The translations under genes and the position numbers were made by a program. The notes beneath the pieces are model-generated. The model searched no databases. It saw only the letters and a list, made by a program, of their open reading frames with translations, and was not told the DNA's origin. From an uncultured Muribaculaceae bacterium (GTDB lineage: Bacteria; Bacteroidota; Bacteroidia; Bacteroidales; Muribaculaceae): a stretch of DNA of 64,000 nt. The stretch's first letter is position 1. Every line of letters begins with the position of its first letter. Shown piece by piece: positions 25,467 through 34,802 of the stretch. The stretch covers positions 1 to 64,000 of the forward strand of contig CAJUPY010000006.1 in assembly GCA_910588035.1 (NCBI GenBank), given 5' to 3'.

Positions 25467-26852
25467 TCAATTCAGACTCAAGGGCATTCCGTTATAGAAA
25501 TCGAGAATCGTGCGGTTGAGCAGTGCGGTGTATTTCGATTGAAGCATCTGCTGTTCGGCTTGAATGAGATTGTTTTTGCCGGTTGTTAGATCAACGATGT
25601 CTTTCAGCCCGACACTGAATTGCTCACTTACCAAGTTGTAGCTTTCACGCATACTTTCAACGGTTTTAACTGCCGAGGCATATTGCTGTTGAGCATTTGC
25701 GGCATTGAGTCTGTAGGTCTCTATGTCGCTGTAGAGTTGCTGTTCTTTTTGCTCAAGACTGACTCTGGCCGCCTCTTTGTTGAGTTTGGCGCGGCTTACG
25801 TTTGTCGAGTTTTTGCGGTTGTCAAAAATCGGTACACTGACTGTGAATCCGATCGAGTTGCTTAGATTGGTTTTAATCTGATCATACCATTTTTGATCAA
25901 GTCCTGACGCGCTGTTAGTGTTGATTCCGGCGGCGAGGCTCAGGGTGGGGTAGTAGCCCCTGCGGGCTATGTCAATATCGATATCGGCAAGTTCGATTCC
26001 GAGTTTGTCATATCTCAATTCCGGACGGTTGTTTGCTGCGTATTCATAGACTTCGTCAACGCTCGGAAGAGCACTCATGATTTTATCATCGTTGATCATG
26101 GGCACAGCTATCTCGATACTTGCACTGTCGACAATCTGTAGCAGGGTCTTGAGCTGAAGTTTGAAACGTGAGAGCTGTGTGCGGGCATCAGTCACGTTGT
26201 ACTCTTCCTGGCTGACCTGTGCCTCCATTTGCGACAGGTCGGCACGCGACATTGTGCCTGTCTCGAACATGGTTTGAGCTCGTTCACGCAACTTTTTTGT
26301 AGATTCGAGAATCTGCATGTTGACCTCGACAGCAGAGGTCTGATATAAAATCTGAGTGTATGCCTGAATGATCTCTTCCTGAATTGAGAGACTTGTCATT
26401 TCCTCGTCGAGTGACGATTGTTCATCGGCGAGTTTGCTCCGGGTGTATTTCCGGTGGCTGATCCCTCCGTCCCAGGCGGTCCATTGGGCCTGCACGCCAT
26501 AAGTGCCGTTATAGTTGACAGTGGAAGTTGTCGATGACATATTTCCGTCGGTGATGTTTACATAAGATTTTGACCACGGACGCCATGACACATTTTGATT
26601 GGTGGCGAACGAAAGAGACGGGAACAATGCACCCTTGGCGGCATCTATGTCAACACCTGCCTGTTTGCGTGCGATCTGTTTCTGTTTCAGATCAAGATTG
26701 TGCTCCCGGGCATAATCGAGACATTTTTCGAGCGTCCATGTGTTTGACTCCGCTTCGTCGGCATGAGCGGCAATAGGCAAGGACATGGAAGCGGCTGTCG
26801 TGAGTAACACGGCAGACAGCATCTTGAGCTTCGTCGAAATGAGTTTGTTCAT
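25467..26852 (-). CDS. TolC-family outer-membrane efflux channel
   Basis: A 461-residue protein with a signal peptide (about 1-31, ending AHA). It has the duplicated helical pattern of outer-membrane factors: LEKCLDYAREHNLDLKQKQI near the start, YEYAANNRPELRYDKLGIELA around the midpoint and a long coiled-coil end. I chose ATG 26852 over an upstream frame extending to 26888 because it gives a standard signal peptide and lies just downstream of the promoter. It is the first gene of the operon and supplies the outer-membrane exit duct. Confidence 0.92.
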   Translation of the reverse strand: MNKLISTKLKMLSAVLLTTAASMSLPIAAHADEAESNTWTLEKCLDYAREHNLDLKQKQIARKQAGVDIDAAKGALFPSLSFATNQNVSWRPWSKSYVNITDGNMSSTTSTVNYNGTYGVQAQWTAWDGGISHRKYTRSKLADEQSSLDEEMTSLSIQEEIIQAYTQILYQTSAVEVNMQILESTKKLRERAQTMFETGTMSRADLSQMEAQVSQEEYNVTDARTQLSRFKLQLKTLLQIVDSASIEIAVPMINDDKIMSALPSVDEVYEYAANNRPELRYDKLGIELADIDIDIARRGYYPTLSLAAGINTNSASGLDQKWYDQIKTNLSNSIGFTVSVPIFDNRKNSTNVSRAKLNKEAARVSLEQKEQQLYSDIETYRLNAANAQQQYASAVKTVESMRESYNLVSEQFSVGLKDIVDLTTGKNNLIQAEQQMLQSKYTALLNRTILDFYNGMPLSLN

Positions 26853-26885
26853 CGTTATCTTGTTGTCTTGAGTTTGTTTACGGTG

Positions 26886-26918
26886 CAAAGATAAATATCA
26901 ATGATTTCTAAAAACAAA
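26886..26918 (-). promoter_or_regulatory. Promoter of the tolC-macAB-lytSR operon
   Basis: Minus-strand TTTG (26915-26918), 21 bases, then TATCTTTG (26886-26893), a perfect -7 box, about 35 bases upstream of the tolC start. Confidence 0.7.
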
Positions 26919-27011
26919 TTAATTCAACGAATCACCACCTTTTTTCAATGAACATCGTGATAATTATCTGATCTGTGTCCCTGAAGATTTTCACAGTCCG
27001 TTCAATTTGAT

Positions 27012-27019
27012 TAACTTTG
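27012..27019 (+). promoter_or_regulatory. GH92 gene promoter, -7 box
   Basis: TAACTTTG is a perfect -7 box; TTTT at 26988 is a weak -33 match at the right distance. The ATG is at 27064. Confidence 0.6.
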
Positions 27020-27063
27020 CCGTAGTGACACGTCGTGCAACTTTTACCGGAAAAACATTTATT

Positions 27064-29388
27064 ATGAAAAAAGTAATCGCGTTATTTTTTTGTCTTGCTT
27101 TATTGTCAATTGCAGCAAAATCACAGGTGGAACATGTCAATCCGATGATAGGGACTGACGGTATGGGACATGTTTTCCCGGGTGCTTGCGTGCCTTTCGG
27201 CATAGTTCAACTGAGTCCTGATACAGATACTGTTCCACACAACGTTGAAGGCCGATATCAACCAAAGGCATATGAGTATTGCGCCGGATATCAGTATAAT
27301 GACAAAACCATAGTCGGGTTCAGTCACACCCACATGAGCGGTACGGGACACGCCGACTTGGGCGATCTGCTGATAATGCCGACGACCGGACCGTTAAGAC
27401 TGAACCCGGGTACATCAGATAATCCCGACGGTGGCTATCGCTCGCGTTTTAACCACGATAGCGAGAAAGCCGCACCTGGTTATTATGAAGTCAGACTCGA
27501 CGACTATGGCGTAAAGGCCCAACTCACGGCTACCCGGCGTGTCGGCGTACACAAATATACGTTTCCTACAGATGAAGAGGGCCGCGTCATTCTCGACTTA
27601 AACCATGCTATTTATAATTATGACGGGAAGACTCTGTGGGCTACTCTGAGGGTAGAGAACGACACTTTGCTGACTGGATATCGAATTACAAACGGTTGGG
27701 CACGCACCAACTTCACTTATTTTGCCATTTCTTTCTCACGACCGGTCAAAAACTATGGCTACACAGATCACCAACGGATCTTATATAACGGTTGGTGGAG
27801 AAAGTTTCAGGTCAACAATAACTTTCCAGAAATGGCAGGGCGCAAGCTGGTCTCTTTTTTTGAGTTTGACACATCTGAAAATCAAGAGCTGGTTGTAAAA
27901 GTCGCTTTGTCGGCGACGGGAATAGATGGAGCTTTGAAGAATTTGCAGGCCGAAGCAGCGTCAAAGTCGTTTGAGACGATTGCCGGCGAGGCGTCAGACA
28001 GTTGGCAAAAGCAGCTGTCTTCGATCGAGATAGATGGCACGGTTGATCAAAAGGCGATGTTCTATACGTCGTATTACCACACGATGATCAATCCGTCGGT
28101 ATATATGGATGTTGACGGTTGCTATCGCGGATTGGATCATAACATTCACCGTGGCGAGGATTTCACCAATTACACGGTTTTTTCGTTATGGGATACGTAT
28201 AGGGCACAACACCCTCTGCTGATGTTGATGAAGCCTCGTGAGGCTACCGATATGGTGAAATCGATGATCAGACATCAACAGCAAAGTGTTCACGGTCTGC
28301 TGCCGGTCTGGAGCCACATGGCGAATGACAACTGGTGTATGAGCGGTTATCATGCGACATCTGTGTTGTCTGACGCCATGGTTAAAGGAGCCGATTTCAA
28401 TAAAGACGATGCCTTGAAGGCCATGGTGACAACATCTAATGTAAGATATTATGACGGCATCGGTGATTATATCGAGTGTGGTTACGTTCCGCTTGATGTT
28501 AATGGAACGGCAGCTTCAACTACTTTGGAGTACGCATATGACGATTGGACAATCTATAAGGCTGCGTTGAATGTGGGTGACGAAAAGACAGCAGCCCTGT
28601 ATAAGGAACGCGCGCTGAACTACCGCAATATATTTGACAGAGATTTGGGATTCGCACGTCCGAGATACAAAGACGGCAGTTTCAAAAATAATTTTGACGT
28701 GCTTCAGACCCACGGTGAGGGATTTATTGAGGGCAATTCCTGGAATTTCTCTTTTCATGTTCCACACGATGTGTTCGGGGTGATGCAGTGCATGGGCGGA
28801 GAAAAAGAGTTCCTGCGTAAACTTGATGATCTGTTTACAATGGATCTTCCTGAGATATATTATAAAGACAACGAGGATATCACGGCCGATTGCCTGATTG
28901 GAGGATATGTGCATGGCAATGAGCCCAGTCACCATATACCTTATTTATATGCTTGGACATCGCAGCCATGGAAGACACAGTATTGGGTGCGCGAGATCAT
29001 GAACAAGATGTATAGGAACCACATTCGCGGACTGGGCGGAAACGATGATTGCGGCCAGATGTCTGCCTGGTATATTTTCACGGCGATGGGATTCTATCCG
29101 GTATGTCCCGGAACAGACGAATATGTTTTTGGTGCGCCCTATCTGCCATATTTGAAACTCAAATTAGCCAATGGCAAGACTTTTGAGATCAAGGCACCGG
29201 GCGTTAGCGACAGAAACCGATATGTCAAATCGGTCAGACTGAATGGTAAGCCCTATGGGAAAATGTATATCAAACACCGGGATATATTGAATGGAGGCAC
29301 ATTGGAGTTTGTCATGGGTTCCAGTCCAGATAAGAAACGCGGTCGGTCAACGGACGATAAGCCCTATTCGTTGACAAACGGTGAATAA
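27064..29388 (+). CDS. GH92-family alpha-mannosidase
   Basis: A 774-residue secreted glycoside hydrolase. The signal peptide (about 1-19, ending AAKSQ) is followed by HVNPMIGTDGMGHVFPGA, the classical GH92 start, then HTHMSGTGHADLGD (about 96-108) and the GGNDDCGQMSAWYIFTAMG block near residue 660. GH92 enzymes are calcium-dependent exo-mannosidases (mainly alpha-1,2) that trim host N-glycans or yeast mannan. ATG 27064 was chosen over an upstream start at 27007 because only it puts the signal peptide at the N terminus. No SusC/SusD pair or other glycan gene is adjacent, so it is a lone enzyme. Confidence 0.95.
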   Translation: MKKVIALFFCLALLSIAAKSQVEHVNPMIGTDGMGHVFPGACVPFGIVQLSPDTDTVPHNVEGRYQPKAYEYCAGYQYNDKTIVGFSHTHMSGTGHADLGDLLIMPTTGPLRLNPGTSDNPDGGYRSRFNHDSEKAAPGYYEVRLDDYGVKAQLTATRRVGVHKYTFPTDEEGRVILDLNHAIYNYDGKTLWATLRVENDTLLTGYRITNGWARTNFTYFAISFSRPVKNYGYTDHQRILYNGWWRKFQVNNNFPEMAGRKLVSFFEFDTSENQELVVKVALSATGIDGALKNLQAEAASKSFETIAGEASDSWQKQLSSIEIDGTVDQKAMFYTSYYHTMINPSVYMDVDGCYRGLDHNIHRGEDFTNYTVFSLWDTYRAQHPLLMLMKPREATDMVKSMIRHQQQSVHGLLPVWSHMANDNWCMSGYHATSVLSDAMVKGADFNKDDALKAMVTTSNVRYYDGIGDYIECGYVPLDVNGTAASTTLEYAYDDWTIYKAALNVGDEKTAALYKERALNYRNIFDRDLGFARPRYKDGSFKNNFDVLQTHGEGFIEGNSWNFSFHVPHDVFGVMQCMGGEKEFLRKLDDLFTMDLPEIYYKDNEDITADCLIGGYVHGNEPSHHIPYLYAWTSQPWKTQYWVREIMNKMYRNHIRGLGGNDDCGQMSAWYIFTAMGFYPVCPGTDEYVFGAPYLPYLKLKLANGKTFEIKAPGVSDRNRYVKSVRLNGKPYGKMYIKHRDILNGGTLEFVMGSSPDKKRGRSTDDKPYSLTNGE

Positions 29389-29414
29389 ACAGTTGGTCGG
29401 TGTCAGGTAAGAGC

Positions 29415-30185
29415 CTATCGGCATATATCCTCGATTACCAGGCCGGCAAGCATAAAGCCGAATATTGCGGTCGTGTGGGCGACAGTGCCGTTGATGACTG
29501 CTTTTTTCGCCGTAAGGTCGAGCGAGTCAAGGTCATTTAAGTCTTGAATGCCTGATTCGGCCTTGGCAGTGGGTTGCTCTCCTCGGTTACGGTAGATTTC
29601 AGGGGAGTAGACACACTTGAACTTTCGTTTTGGAAATATGCCGCTTTTCTTGAATTTGCGTCTTAAAGATGCTGCCAAAGGACAGCCTTTGACTTGCCAG
29701 AACTCGGCGACGTCGATTTTGCTTCCGTCCATTTTCAGTGCGGCTCCCATCGAAGAGAAGAAGCGGGCCGATGATTTGGTTGCGTTTAAAATGAGCAATG
29801 CCTTGTCTGAGAGTGAATCTATAGCGTCTATGACATAATCATAGTCAGACAGGTTGAATTCATTGGCAGTTGACTCCGTATAGTATTGTCTGACGGCTGT
29901 GATGTTGGCTTCATGATTAATCTCGAGCAATCGTTTTTTTACCACTTCGGTTTTGATCTCTCCCACGGTAAGTTCGGTAGCGGGTAGCTGGCGGTTTATG
30001 TTAGTCTCTTCGACACGGTCACAATCGACGATTGTCAGATTGTGTATGCCCGTTCTGACAAGACTCTCCGCGGCCCAGCTTCCTACGCCACCAACGCCGA
30101 AGATTATTACTTTGCTCTCTTTGATCTTCTCAAATGTGTCGTCTCCTACCAGCAGCGACACCCGGTTGAATTTCTCATTTACCAT
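29415..30185 (-). CDS. tcdA: tRNA threonylcarbamoyladenosine dehydratase
   Basis: A 256-residue E1-like (ThiF/MoeB fold) enzyme that cyclizes t6A to ct6A at position 37 of ANN-decoding tRNAs. It has the nucleotide-binding GVGGVG (30-35), VDCDRVEETNINRQ, a later YVIDAIDS and the family segment KGCPLAASLRR. I chose the start at 30185 (MVNEKFNRVSLLVG) because it matches where the family begins and because a terminator hairpin lies at 30191-30235, inside what would otherwise be coding sequence from the longer frame (30254). It is convergent with the GH92 gene, 26 bases away. Confidence 0.9.
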   Translation of the reverse strand: MVNEKFNRVSLLVGDDTFEKIKESKVIIFGVGGVGSWAAESLVRTGIHNLTIVDCDRVEETNINRQLPATELTVGEIKTEVVKKRLLEINHEANITAVRQYYTESTANEFNLSDYDYVIDAIDSLSDKALLILNATKSSARFFSSMGAALKMDGSKIDVAEFWQVKGCPLAASLRRKFKKSGIFPKRKFKCVYSPEIYRNRGEQPTAKAESGIQDLNDLDSLDLTAKKAVINGTVAHTTAIFGFMLAGLVIEDICR

Positions 30186-30190
30186 TTCTT

Positions 30191-30235
30191 CAATAAAACA
30201 ACCGGCGTCCGCGAGATGAAGCGGATACCGGTTGT
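30191..30235 (-). terminator. Terminator of the OmpA-family gene
   Basis: On the minus strand ACAACCGG/CCGGTTGT plus inner TCCGC/GCGGA pairs form a stem with loop TTCATCTC, followed by TTTTATTG. It ends just 6 bases before the tcdA start. Confidence 0.8.
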
Positions 30236-30263
30236 GAATTTTTATGTTTGTCAAATAACTGTC

Positions 30264-31478
30264 TTACAGTTCTTCGATAGTGACGGCACGGTCGAGGGCA
30301 ACATATTTCTCACCGAGGTCACACAGATTGCCGTTGTCGATTGTCACTTCAAGCTGAGACTCGGGCACTCCTAATTTTTTAAGTTGTTTTGCTACACCGT
30401 TGACGCGGTTGTGACGCAGACGAACGTTGATTGTGTTGTTACCGGTGTAGTTGTCGGCCCAACCAGTAAGTTTGTAACGTTTGTCGGGTGTGTCTTTCAT
30501 CACGCCGGCACATGCCTCAAGAAGCATGACATCTTTGCGGGTGAGCTTATAGATGTTGATCGGATAGTAGATCGTGCACAACGGCGGGCGTTCAACTTCG
30601 GGTTCCGGAACCTCACATTTTTCACAGCAGTGAGCGAGCTGATTCTCAAGATCGGCGATGCGGTTGTTGGCTGCGGCAAGTTGAGCGCGGAGAGGATCGC
30701 AGTTTTCAGGCTCGGGGCAAACGGGGACAATCGGAGCATCCCATTCACGTTTCTTGAACAGGTAGGTCACGCCGACAAAGGCGGCAAGGTCATGGCTTGT
30801 TCTGTTCCAGCGAAGACCGGCTTCGTCGGGGTGGTTGTCAAGACCTGTGTAGCGAATGTCGAGAGACAGTTGCACCTGCTCGCTGACATTGAATGAGTTG
30901 ATCACACCGAGACGGAAATTGAGAATTCGGTCGTCGATGTTCTTGTATCCGTAGCTTTCTTTATGGTCGGCACTGAACTCGCGTGCGTATGTCCAGTAGC
31001 CTCCACCTCCGGCGTAAGCCACAAAGTTGTATTTGCGTTGTGGTTTGTAGCCACAGAACCAGTTGGTCAGGTTGAACATCACATCAAATACCGGGCCGAC
31101 ATGGTTGAACTGCTGTTTATACATGCCGTTGACCATTGGGTCTCTCCAGTCGATACCGGGGGCATCGGCGACAGAAGAAAGTCCTTTTACCTGTAGCCAG
31201 CTCACACCGATGCGTGCTCCAATGATCGGGGAGAACCATTTGCCGACGTAGATCGAAGCTGCCGGGTCGAAACGGTCGGTCCATTTGCGCTCCTTGTCAC
31301 CAACCGAGAAGTAGATGTTGCCGCCGACTTCGCCGGTAATGAACCAATTGTCTTTAAAACGGTTGAACAGATAGCCTTGAGAGGGGTCAGAAACGTAGGT
31401 GATCTCCTGCTGATTTTCCTGCGCGTTCGCAATTCCGAAAATTGCGCAAAGAAGGGTTAGAATTGTAAATTTTTTCAT
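30264..31478 (-). CDS. OmpA-family outer-membrane protein
   Basis: A 404-residue outer-membrane protein. The signal peptide ends in IANAQ (residue 20). An N-terminal beta-barrel (about 25-250) with alternating aromatic strands (WTDRFDPAASIYVGKWF) is followed by a coiled linker with a CEKCEVPEPEVERP hinge, then a C-terminal OmpA-like domain (about 300-404, with LTGWADNYTGNNTINVRLRHNRV) that would bind peptidoglycan. These proteins are among the most abundant in Bacteroidales and stabilize the envelope. A 63-base near-palindrome lies in its leader region and a terminator follows. Confidence 0.92.
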   Translation of the reverse strand: MKKFTILTLLCAIFGIANAQENQQEITYVSDPSQGYLFNRFKDNWFITGEVGGNIYFSVGDKERKWTDRFDPAASIYVGKWFSPIIGARIGVSWLQVKGLSSVADAPGIDWRDPMVNGMYKQQFNHVGPVFDVMFNLTNWFCGYKPQRKYNFVAYAGGGGYWTYAREFSADHKESYGYKNIDDRILNFRLGVINSFNVSEQVQLSLDIRYTGLDNHPDEAGLRWNRTSHDLAAFVGVTYLFKKREWDAPIVPVCPEPENCDPLRAQLAAANNRIADLENQLAHCCEKCEVPEPEVERPPLCTIYYPINIYKLTRKDVMLLEACAGVMKDTPDKRYKLTGWADNYTGNNTINVRLRHNRVNGVAKQLKKLGVPESQLEVTIDNGNLCDLGEKYVALDRAVTIEEL

Positions 31479-31522
31479 AGAATTGTTCCGCGTTTACGGT
31501 TTGCTGTGAAGTAATTAGTATC

Positions 31523-31585
31523 AGTGCGTAAAATTACAATAAAAATTTAGAAATTATAAACTTTTTTATTGAAATTTTACGCACT
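31523..31585. repeat. 63-bp near-perfect palindrome in the tkt-ompA gap
   Basis: Left arm AGTGCGTAAAATT, a single mismatch, CAATAAAAA; a 17-base centre; then TTTTTATTG, the mismatch, AATTTTACGCACT. That is 22 paired bases of 23 per arm, AT-rich inside with GC-containing ends. A candidate -7 box for the OmpA gene (TAATTTTA on the minus strand, 31529-31536) lies in one arm. It could be a tkt terminator or attenuator, an operator, or the remains of a small inverted-repeat element. Confidence 0.8.
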
Positions 31586-31599
31586 TATAGCGGAATTTT

Positions 31600-33636
31600 T
31601 TAGATTCTTATGAATTTTCTGATTTCCATGAGAATATTTTGAGCCGTGAAGCCAAATTGTTCGTCAAGAACCTTGTAGGGTGCTGATGCTCCGAAGTGGT
31701 CGAGACCATATATTTTAGCTTTTGCGCCACAGACTCCGCGCAGGGTCGAGGGCAGTCCGGCGGTCAGACCGAATACGGGCGCATTTGCCGGAATCACGCT
31801 GTTTTTGTATTCTTCATCTTGAATTTCAAACAGACCGATAGAGGGAACGGAAACGACACGGCAGGGAATCTGCTCTGCATCGAGCATTACGGCGACCTCA
31901 CACAGCAGTGATACTTCAGAGCCATTGGCGACCAAAGTGACCTTTGCGCTCGGAGAATCCATCACCACATATCCTCCTCGGCGAGCACCTTCAGCTTCGT
32001 CAAGACGGTTGCCTGTGGCAGCGGGAAGGTCAGGAATATTCTGACGTGACAGGATCAAGGCAGTCGGTGTGTCGCGGTTTTCCATGGCCATTTCCCATGC
32101 CACAGTAGTTTCTGCAGCGTCCGCTGGACGAAGAACGAGCATCGAGGGTTTACCTGAGAAATTCTTAAGTTCTTCCATTAGTCGGATCTGAGCTTCTTGT
32201 TCGACCGGTTCGTGGGTCGGACCGTCTTCACCGACACGGAAAGCATCGTGAGTCCAGATATATTTGACGGGGAGTTCCATCAATGCGGCAAGTCTGACTG
32301 CCGGTTTCATGTAGTCGCTGAAAACGAAGAAGGTTCCGCAAGCCGCGATTACACCTCCGTGAAGCGCGATTCCGTTCATTACCGAAGCCATTGTCAGCTC
32401 AGAAACACCGGCATGGAGGAATGCGCCGGAGAAATCTCCGTTTGTCATCGCTCCTGCTTTCTTCAGGAAAGCGTCGGTCTTGTCTGAGTTGGCGAGATCT
32501 GCACTTGAGACAATCATGTTCTTGACTTTGTCTGCGAGCAGAGAGAGAACGTTGGCCGAAGCGGCACGTGTGGCTATGCCGGCTTTGTGGGCAATTGACG
32601 CGTAGTCAATGTCGGGTAGTTGTCCGGCTATGTAATCCTCGAGTGTCTTGGCCGCTTCTGGATTCTCTTCCGCCCATTTCTTTTCTGCGGCTTTTCTTTC
32701 GGCGACAATCTTGCGGAGCTCTTCGGCACGGCGGGCATAAAGCTCGGCGACTTCTTTTCTGATTGTGAATGGGTTTTCAGGATCACCGCCGAGATTGCGG
32801 ACGGTTGCCGCGTAGTCTGCGCCCGATGCGCTGAGAGGTTGTCCGTGTGTAGAACATTTACCCTCGAAATTTTCACCTGAGGCTGTCACGGCACCGCGTC
32901 CCATGATGGTGTTTCCGATGATGATGGTCGGTTTCTCCGTTTCGGCAATTGCCTGTTCGATAGCGTCGGCGATCGCGAGGGGATCTGTACCGTCAATTTC
33001 AATCACGTTCCAGTGCCATGCACGATATTTAGAAGCGACATCTTCACGGTCAACGGCGTCAACGGTGGTTGAGAGTTGAATTTTGTTTGAATCATAGAAC
33101 ATGATCAGGTTGGAGAGACCGAGGTAACCGGCCAGACGTCCGGCACCTTGTGAAATCTCTTCCTGAATGCCTCCGTCGGAAATGAAGGCATATGTCTTGT
33201 GTGCGAAAGTCTCACCAAAACGGGCTGCGATGAAACGTTCTGCAATAGCGCATCCGACGGCCATTGTATGACCTTGGCCAAGCGGCCCCGAAGTGTTTTC
33301 CACTCCACGTTCAGGATCGAGCTCCGGGTGTCCGGGAGTGACACTTCCCCATTGACGGAATTGCTGGAGTTCATCGGTGGTGTAATGTCCGGCAAGTGCG
33401 AGCACGCTGTAAAGCATCGGAGACATGTGGCCCGGATCGAGGAAGAAACGGTCGCGGGCAAACCAGGTTGGATTGTCTGGATCACTTACTAAAAAACAAG
33501 AGTAGAGAACATTTACAAAATCTGCGCCACCCATAGCACCTCCGGGGTGACCTGACTTGGCTTTTTCGACCATTGAGGCAGCGAGAACACGGATGTTGTC
33601 GGCCGCAGCGGTCAGAAGTTGTGGATTTTTCTCCAT
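31600..33636 (-). CDS. tkt: transketolase
   Basis: A 678-residue thiamine-diphosphate enzyme moving two-carbon units between sugar phosphates in the non-oxidative pentose phosphate pathway. Conserved features: His30 in KSGHPGG, His70 in DPGHMSP, His103 in TPGHPE, the ThDP/metal motif SDGG from 153 with Asn183 in YDSNKI, and the Glu-containing THEPVEQEAQI and HDAFRVGEDGPTHE segments of the second domain. Full length for the family. It has its own promoter at 33686 and reads towards the OmpA gene, 121 bases away. Confidence 0.97.
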   Translation of the reverse strand: MEKNPQLLTAAADNIRVLAASMVEKAKSGHPGGAMGGADFVNVLYSCFLVSDPDNPTWFARDRFFLDPGHMSPMLYSVLALAGHYTTDELQQFRQWGSVTPGHPELDPERGVENTSGPLGQGHTMAVGCAIAERFIAARFGETFAHKTYAFISDGGIQEEISQGAGRLAGYLGLSNLIMFYDSNKIQLSTTVDAVDREDVASKYRAWHWNVIEIDGTDPLAIADAIEQAIAETEKPTIIIGNTIMGRGAVTASGENFEGKCSTHGQPLSASGADYAATVRNLGGDPENPFTIRKEVAELYARRAEELRKIVAERKAAEKKWAEENPEAAKTLEDYIAGQLPDIDYASIAHKAGIATRAASANVLSLLADKVKNMIVSSADLANSDKTDAFLKKAGAMTNGDFSGAFLHAGVSELTMASVMNGIALHGGVIAACGTFFVFSDYMKPAVRLAALMELPVKYIWTHDAFRVGEDGPTHEPVEQEAQIRLMEELKNFSGKPSMLVLRPADAAETTVAWEMAMENRDTPTALILSRQNIPDLPAATGNRLDEAEGARRGGYVVMDSPSAKVTLVANGSEVSLLCEVAVMLDAEQIPCRVVSVPSIGLFEIQDEEYKNSVIPANAPVFGLTAGLPSTLRGVCGAKAKIYGLDHFGASAPYKVLDEQFGFTAQNILMEIRKFIRI

Positions 33637-33685
33637 GAGTAGGTCTGTTTATTGAATTGGTTGAAACATATATACTTTAATTGCA

Positions 33686-33717
33686 CGAAGATACGACTTT
33701 AGAAATCGTTTTGCAAA
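33686..33717 (-). promoter_or_regulatory. tkt promoter
   Basis: Minus-strand TTTG (33714-33717), exactly 20 bases, then TATCTTCG (33686-33693; one mismatch), about 50 bases upstream of the start. Confidence 0.6.
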
Positions 33718-33734
33718 TAAGTGTCGACTAAAAT

Positions 33735-34802
33735 TTATCTTCGTTTGAAAAATAGCACGGCCGGTTTGGCGGCATTTCTCAATGATGACAGTATTCTTGC
33801 CCAACGGTAAAGAGTCTGACTACGGTGTCTTATGGCGGAAATGTATGTTTTCGAGACGATGTCAAATGACATTGTCTTGTTTGACCGTAGATGCTCGACA
33901 GCCTGTCTGACATCACGGTCATTGAAAATTTCAGATACGGCACCTCGACGTTCTTTGTGGTTCAGCCCTGAGCCGGGGTGGGGAATATTAGAATCGAGAC
34001 AGATTATCACGCCGAGCATGAAACGTCGGTAAATATAATTGTCGGTCTGCCGGCAGTTCAGATGCCAGAAAGATAAGAGATTTTTGAATGCATTCATCAC
34101 GTTGCGGTAGATTTCAAGCCGGCCGGCGATGTATCTCGACCGGTTGTTTCCCGCATCATAGACAAAATAGTTATAGAGAATGTCGGGCAAAACAGTCACT
34201 TTGTTGGCACACGCATAGCATGACAGGTTGAAAATTTCGTCTTGTTGAATCGCGTCATTGTTGAATCTCAGACTGTTGTCAAGAAGAAATTGCCTGCGGT
34301 AAACCTTGTTCCAAACAAAACCGTTCGGAATCGTGATTCCCATCAGATTGTCTTTGAATATGTCTCTCAGGCCGTTATTGGATGTGACTGAGTGTGGTGT
34401 AAACCTGAAATCTATAGTCGGGTAGCTGTCGCTTGACTCGCGGTAACCGAATATCAGCATGTCGGGTAGGTCGGTTCTGATACATTCCTTGCATCTATTG
34501 ATCATGTCGGGTTCGATGAGATCATCGATATCGAAAAATCCGACATATTCGCCTTTCGCATTGTCAATTCCGCAGTTGCGGGCTGAGCCGACGCCTCCGT
34601 TGGGTTTGTGAATCACACTGATATTATCGTAGCGTGTGGCCATGGTGTCGCATGCCGACGGTGTTACACCGTCAGTAGAACCGTCATCGACAATAATCAC
34701 TTCAAAATCGCCACATGTCTGTGCCATTAGCGACGAAATGCCTCTGTCGACAAATCGCGCTACGTTATAGGCGGGTATGATTATGCTTATCGTGGGTGTC
34801 AT
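33735..34802 (-). CDS. family 2 glycosyltransferase
   Basis: A 355-residue GT-A fold glycosyltransferase: the N-terminal IIIPAYNVARFVDRGISSLMAQT, VIIVDDGSTDG (nucleotide binding), NGGVGSARNCGID and FFDIDDLIEPD (about 90-98, the metal-binding DxD). The C-terminal 130 residues are helical and divergent. It probably adds a sugar to a lipid-linked surface glycan. It overlaps the upstream glycosyltransferase gene by four bases and is the last gene of the glycan operon; the acceptor cannot be told. Confidence 0.9.
   Translation of the reverse strand: MTPTISIIIPAYNVARFVDRGISSLMAQTCGDFEVIIVDDGSTDGVTPSACDTMATRYDNISVIHKPNGGVGSARNCGIDNAKGEYVGFFDIDDLIEPDMINRCKECIRTDLPDMLIFGYRESSDSYPTIDFRFTPHSVTSNNGLRDIFKDNLMGITIPNGFVWNKVYRRQFLLDNSLRFNNDAIQQDEIFNLSCYACANKVTVLPDILYNYFVYDAGNNRSRYIAGRLEIYRNVMNAFKNLLSFWHLNCRQTDNYIYRRFMLGVIICLDSNIPHPGSGLNHKERRGAVSEIFNDRDVRQAVEHLRSNKTMSFDIVSKTYISAIRHRSQTLYRWARILSSLRNAAKPAVLFFKRR

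Noticed and set aside
30186..30254. Longer N terminus of TcdA
   Set aside because: A terminator hairpin lies inside it and the family starts at the Met at 30185.
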